Assembly: GCA_023415915.1 (NCBI GenBank)
Contig: JAEZIZ010000112.1
Location: 17,129-81,128 of the forward strand
Source of the DNA: Bacillota bacterium
GTDB taxonomy: Bacteria > Bacillota > Clostridia > Christensenellales > SZUA-584
Length of the DNA: 64,000 nt
Direction of reading: 5' to 3'
Shown: one piece after another, positions 62,748 to 64,000 of the stretch
How the letters are laid out: every line of letters begins with the position of its first letter
Position numbering within the stretch: the first letter of the stretch is position 1
Made by a program: the position numbers and the translations under genes
The notes under the pieces: model-generated
What the model was told of the DNA's origin: nothing
The model's input: only the letters and a program-made list of their open reading frames with translations
Database searches by the model: none

Positions 62748-63521
62748 CTATATATTCCTTCGTATGTTCTTAAGCGCCGTTTTCTCCAGCCTTGACACCT
62801 GCGCCTGGCTTATGCCTATCTCTTCGGATACCTCCATCTGCGTCTTGCCCTGGTAAAAACGCATCATTATTATCTTTTTTTCACGCTCGCCCAGCTTCTC
62901 TATGGCTTCTTTCAAAGCTATGCCGTCAAGCCAAGTTTCGTCCGCGCTGTTTTTATCCTGCAACTGGTCCATGACGTAAATAGCGTCCGTGCCGTCATGG
63001 TATACAGGCTCATAGAGGGAAACGGGGTCCTGTATCGCGTCCAAAGCGAATACCACGTCCTCGACGTTCATATCCAGCTCTTTCGCTATTTTCTCTACGC
63101 TCGGGTCGCTGAAGTTCTTTTTGGAAAGCGTGTTGCGTACCTGCAGCGCCTTGTAGGCGATATCCCGCAGCGAGCGCGATACCCTGATGCTGTTGTTATC
63201 TCTTAAGTACCTGCGAAGCTCGCCCGTTATCATAGGCACGGCGTAAGTCGAAAACCTCACGCCCAAGTCCACATTGAAGTTGTCTATAGCTTTAATAAGC
63301 CCGATGCAACCGACCTGAAAAAGGTCGTCCATGTTTTCGTTCCTGCCCGTAAAGCGCTGTATGACGCTCAGCACAAGCCTTAGATTGCCTCTTATGAACT
63401 GTTCCCTCGCGGCCTGGTCTCCGGCTTTGACCCTGAGCATTAATTCCTTCATTTCTTTGGGTTTCATAACGGGAAGTTTGGACGTGTCGACCCCGCATAT
63501 CTCGACCTTGTTCACCAGCAT
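62748..63521 (-). CDS. sigG: RNA polymerase sporulation sigma factor SigG
   Basis: 257 residues. The N-terminal NKVEICGVDTSKLPVMK is diagnostic for sigma-G and is the region bound by anti-sigma factors. Region 2 is seen in DLFQVGCIGLIKAIDNFNVD, region 3 in SLYEPVYHDG and region 4 in SEEIGISQAQVSRLEKTALK. It drives late gene expression in the engulfed forespore. The ATG at 63521 is very near AGGAG (two bases); a GTG at 63515 has ideal spacing and may be the real start. spoIIGA and sigE are not upstream in this window. Confidence 0.96.
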   Translation of the reverse strand: MLVNKVEICGVDTSKLPVMKPKEMKELMLRVKAGDQAAREQFIRGNLRLVLSVIQRFTGRNENMDDLFQVGCIGLIKAIDNFNVDLGVRFSTYAVPMITGELRRYLRDNNSIRVSRSLRDIAYKALQVRNTLSKKNFSDPSVEKIAKELDMNVEDVVFALDAIQDPVSLYEPVYHDGTDAIYVMDQLQDKNSADETWLDGIALKEAIEKLGEREKKIIMMRFYQGKTQMEVSEEIGISQAQVSRLEKTALKNIRRNI

Positions 63522-63552
63522 GTCATGTCTCCTAAAGTAGCTTTTATATGAC

Positions 63553-63581
63553 TAGCTTTGCCATCAGGTACGCTTTTATAC
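63553..63581 (-). promoter_or_regulatory. Possible sigma-F-type promoter for sigG
   Basis: On the minus strand GTATA (63581-63577) is followed after 14 bases by GGCAAAGCTA (63562-63553), which fits the sigma-F pattern GYATA and GGNNANAHTR at nine of ten -10 positions. sigG is transcribed by sigma-F in Bacillus. It is about 32 bases before the ATG. Forespore promoters are degenerate, so this remains a candidate. Confidence 0.45.
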
Positions 63582-63655
63582 TGGAAAAAAGAGCCCGTAT
63601 ATGCGCAAAAAGAGGCCGTATACTGTAACTTTACTATCAAGATTTCAGCAAATAA

Positions 63656-63681
63656 GCCTTGAGTAAATGATTAATCAAGGC
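63656..63681. other. Inverted repeat in the sigG upstream spacer
   Basis: GCCTTGA (63656-63662) and TCAAGGC (63675-63681) form a seven-pair stem with a 12-base AT-rich loop. On the minus strand it is followed by TTATTTG, a weak T-run. It may help end the upstream prenyl-synthase transcript or bind a regulator. Confidence 0.3.
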
Positions 63682-63756
63682 CTCGCTTTAAACATATTAC
63701 TTATGCAGTTTTTTTTAGAAAAGGAAACGGGAATCGAATATGTTGCGTTTATTCAA

Positions 63757-63775
63757 AGCCCGGCGCAGCGCCGGA
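63757..63775 (-). terminator. GC-rich hairpin after the prenyl synthase gene
   Basis: CCGGCGC (63760-63766) and GCGCCGG (63768-63774) lie almost back to back directly after the stop codon, giving a tight GC hairpin followed on the minus strand by CTTTG. The T-run is short, so termination may be partial. Confidence 0.5.
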
Positions 63776-64000
63776 CTAATTTTTCCGGTTGAGCATATAT
63801 TCGGCGAGCGATTTTAAGTCCTGCGCCTTTTCTCCAAAACAATCAAGAGCCTTTATGGCTTCGCCGGTCTTTTGCCGCGCTATCTCCATCGATCTGTCTA
63901 TGCCGTAAAGCCGCACAAACGTTTGTTTGTCGGTGTGAGTATCCTTGCCCGGCGTTTTACCGAGGCTGTCTGCGGTGCCGGTCATGTCGAGTATATCGTC
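63776..64000 (-). CDS. ispA: Polyprenyl (farnesyl/geranylgeranyl) diphosphate synthase, C-terminal part
   Basis: The last 75 codons of a gene that starts beyond the window. The second aspartate-rich motif DDILD is at the very edge, followed by GTADSLGKTPGKDTHTDKQ, the usual continuation in FPP/GGPP synthases. The C-terminal helices end EYMLNRKN. It condenses IPP with allylic diphosphates for isoprenoids. Product chain length cannot be judged without the N-terminal part, so the symbol is tentative. It lies 254 bases upstream of sigG. Confidence 0.88.
   Translation of the reverse strand, partial: DDILDMTGTADSLGKTPGKDTHTDKQTFVRLYGIDRSMEIARQKTGEAIKALDCFGEKAQDLKSLAEYMLNRKN

Overview
This window looks like the chromosome of an endospore-forming, low-to-mid GC Gram-positive anaerobe of class Clostridia. 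The evidence is a sporulation sigma factor (sigG), a ymxH/ylmC-type gene, a hidden spoVM, CIRCE/HrcA heat-shock control, a Firmicutes-type LexA box, and gene order matching the Bacillus/Clostridium yicC-remA-gmk-rpoZ-coaBC-priA-def-fmt-rsmB-rlmN-prpC-prkC-rsgA-rpe-thiN-spoVM-rpmB-asp23-yloV-recG superoperon. No species can be named from sequence alone. Nearly all genes lie on the minus strand.

Layout. 1-4560: the integrase-proximal end of an integrative element or prophage, AT-richer than the rest: a truncated sigma-70-like factor, a DnaC-type helicase loader, a replication initiator containing origin-like repeats, an excisionase-like HTH protein, a divergent XRE repressor and a tyrosine integrase. 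It abuts the 3' end of tRNA-Leu(UAA), its probable attachment site. 4573-5090: a four-tRNA operon (Val, Gly, Cys, Leu, in transcription order) with a consensus promoter. 5210-11740: a compact his operon (hisZ-G-D-B-H-A-F-IE) driven by one strong promoter whose -10 and start region are covered by a 40-bp perfect palindrome; hisC and a histidinol-phosphate phosphatase are absent. 11778-15853: asp23-like/yloV(fakA)/recG. 15894-16214: rpmB, alone on the plus strand, ending in a probable bidirectional terminator.

16323-30500: the long translation, modification and cell-signalling superoperon. At its 3' end are two unusual short genes with TTG starts and strong ribosome binding sites: a 54-residue two-helix membrane protein and a 22-residue SpoVM homologue. 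30588-39985: an AIR-synthase-like protein, gatCAB, a novel-looking lipoprotein, a paired SAH-type deaminase/adenosylhomocysteinase, and galU. 40086-41392: SOS-controlled dinB with two LexA boxes. 41409-48947: HIT protein, mtaB, prmA and dnaJ, then the CIRCE-controlled hrcA-grpE-dnaK cluster. 48964-51986: hemW and lepA. 52072-52686: a divergent stand-alone LUD-domain gene.

52732-60859: the rimP-nusA-ylxR-ylxQ-infB-rbfA-nrnA-truB-ribF operon, preceded by a leader with a weak intrinsic terminator resembling a NusA-responsive attenuator. 60981-64000: pgeF, nrdR, ymxH, sigG and the 3' end of a polyprenyl diphosphate synthase. Most genes overlap by 1-8 bases or are a few bases apart, which suggests translational coupling.
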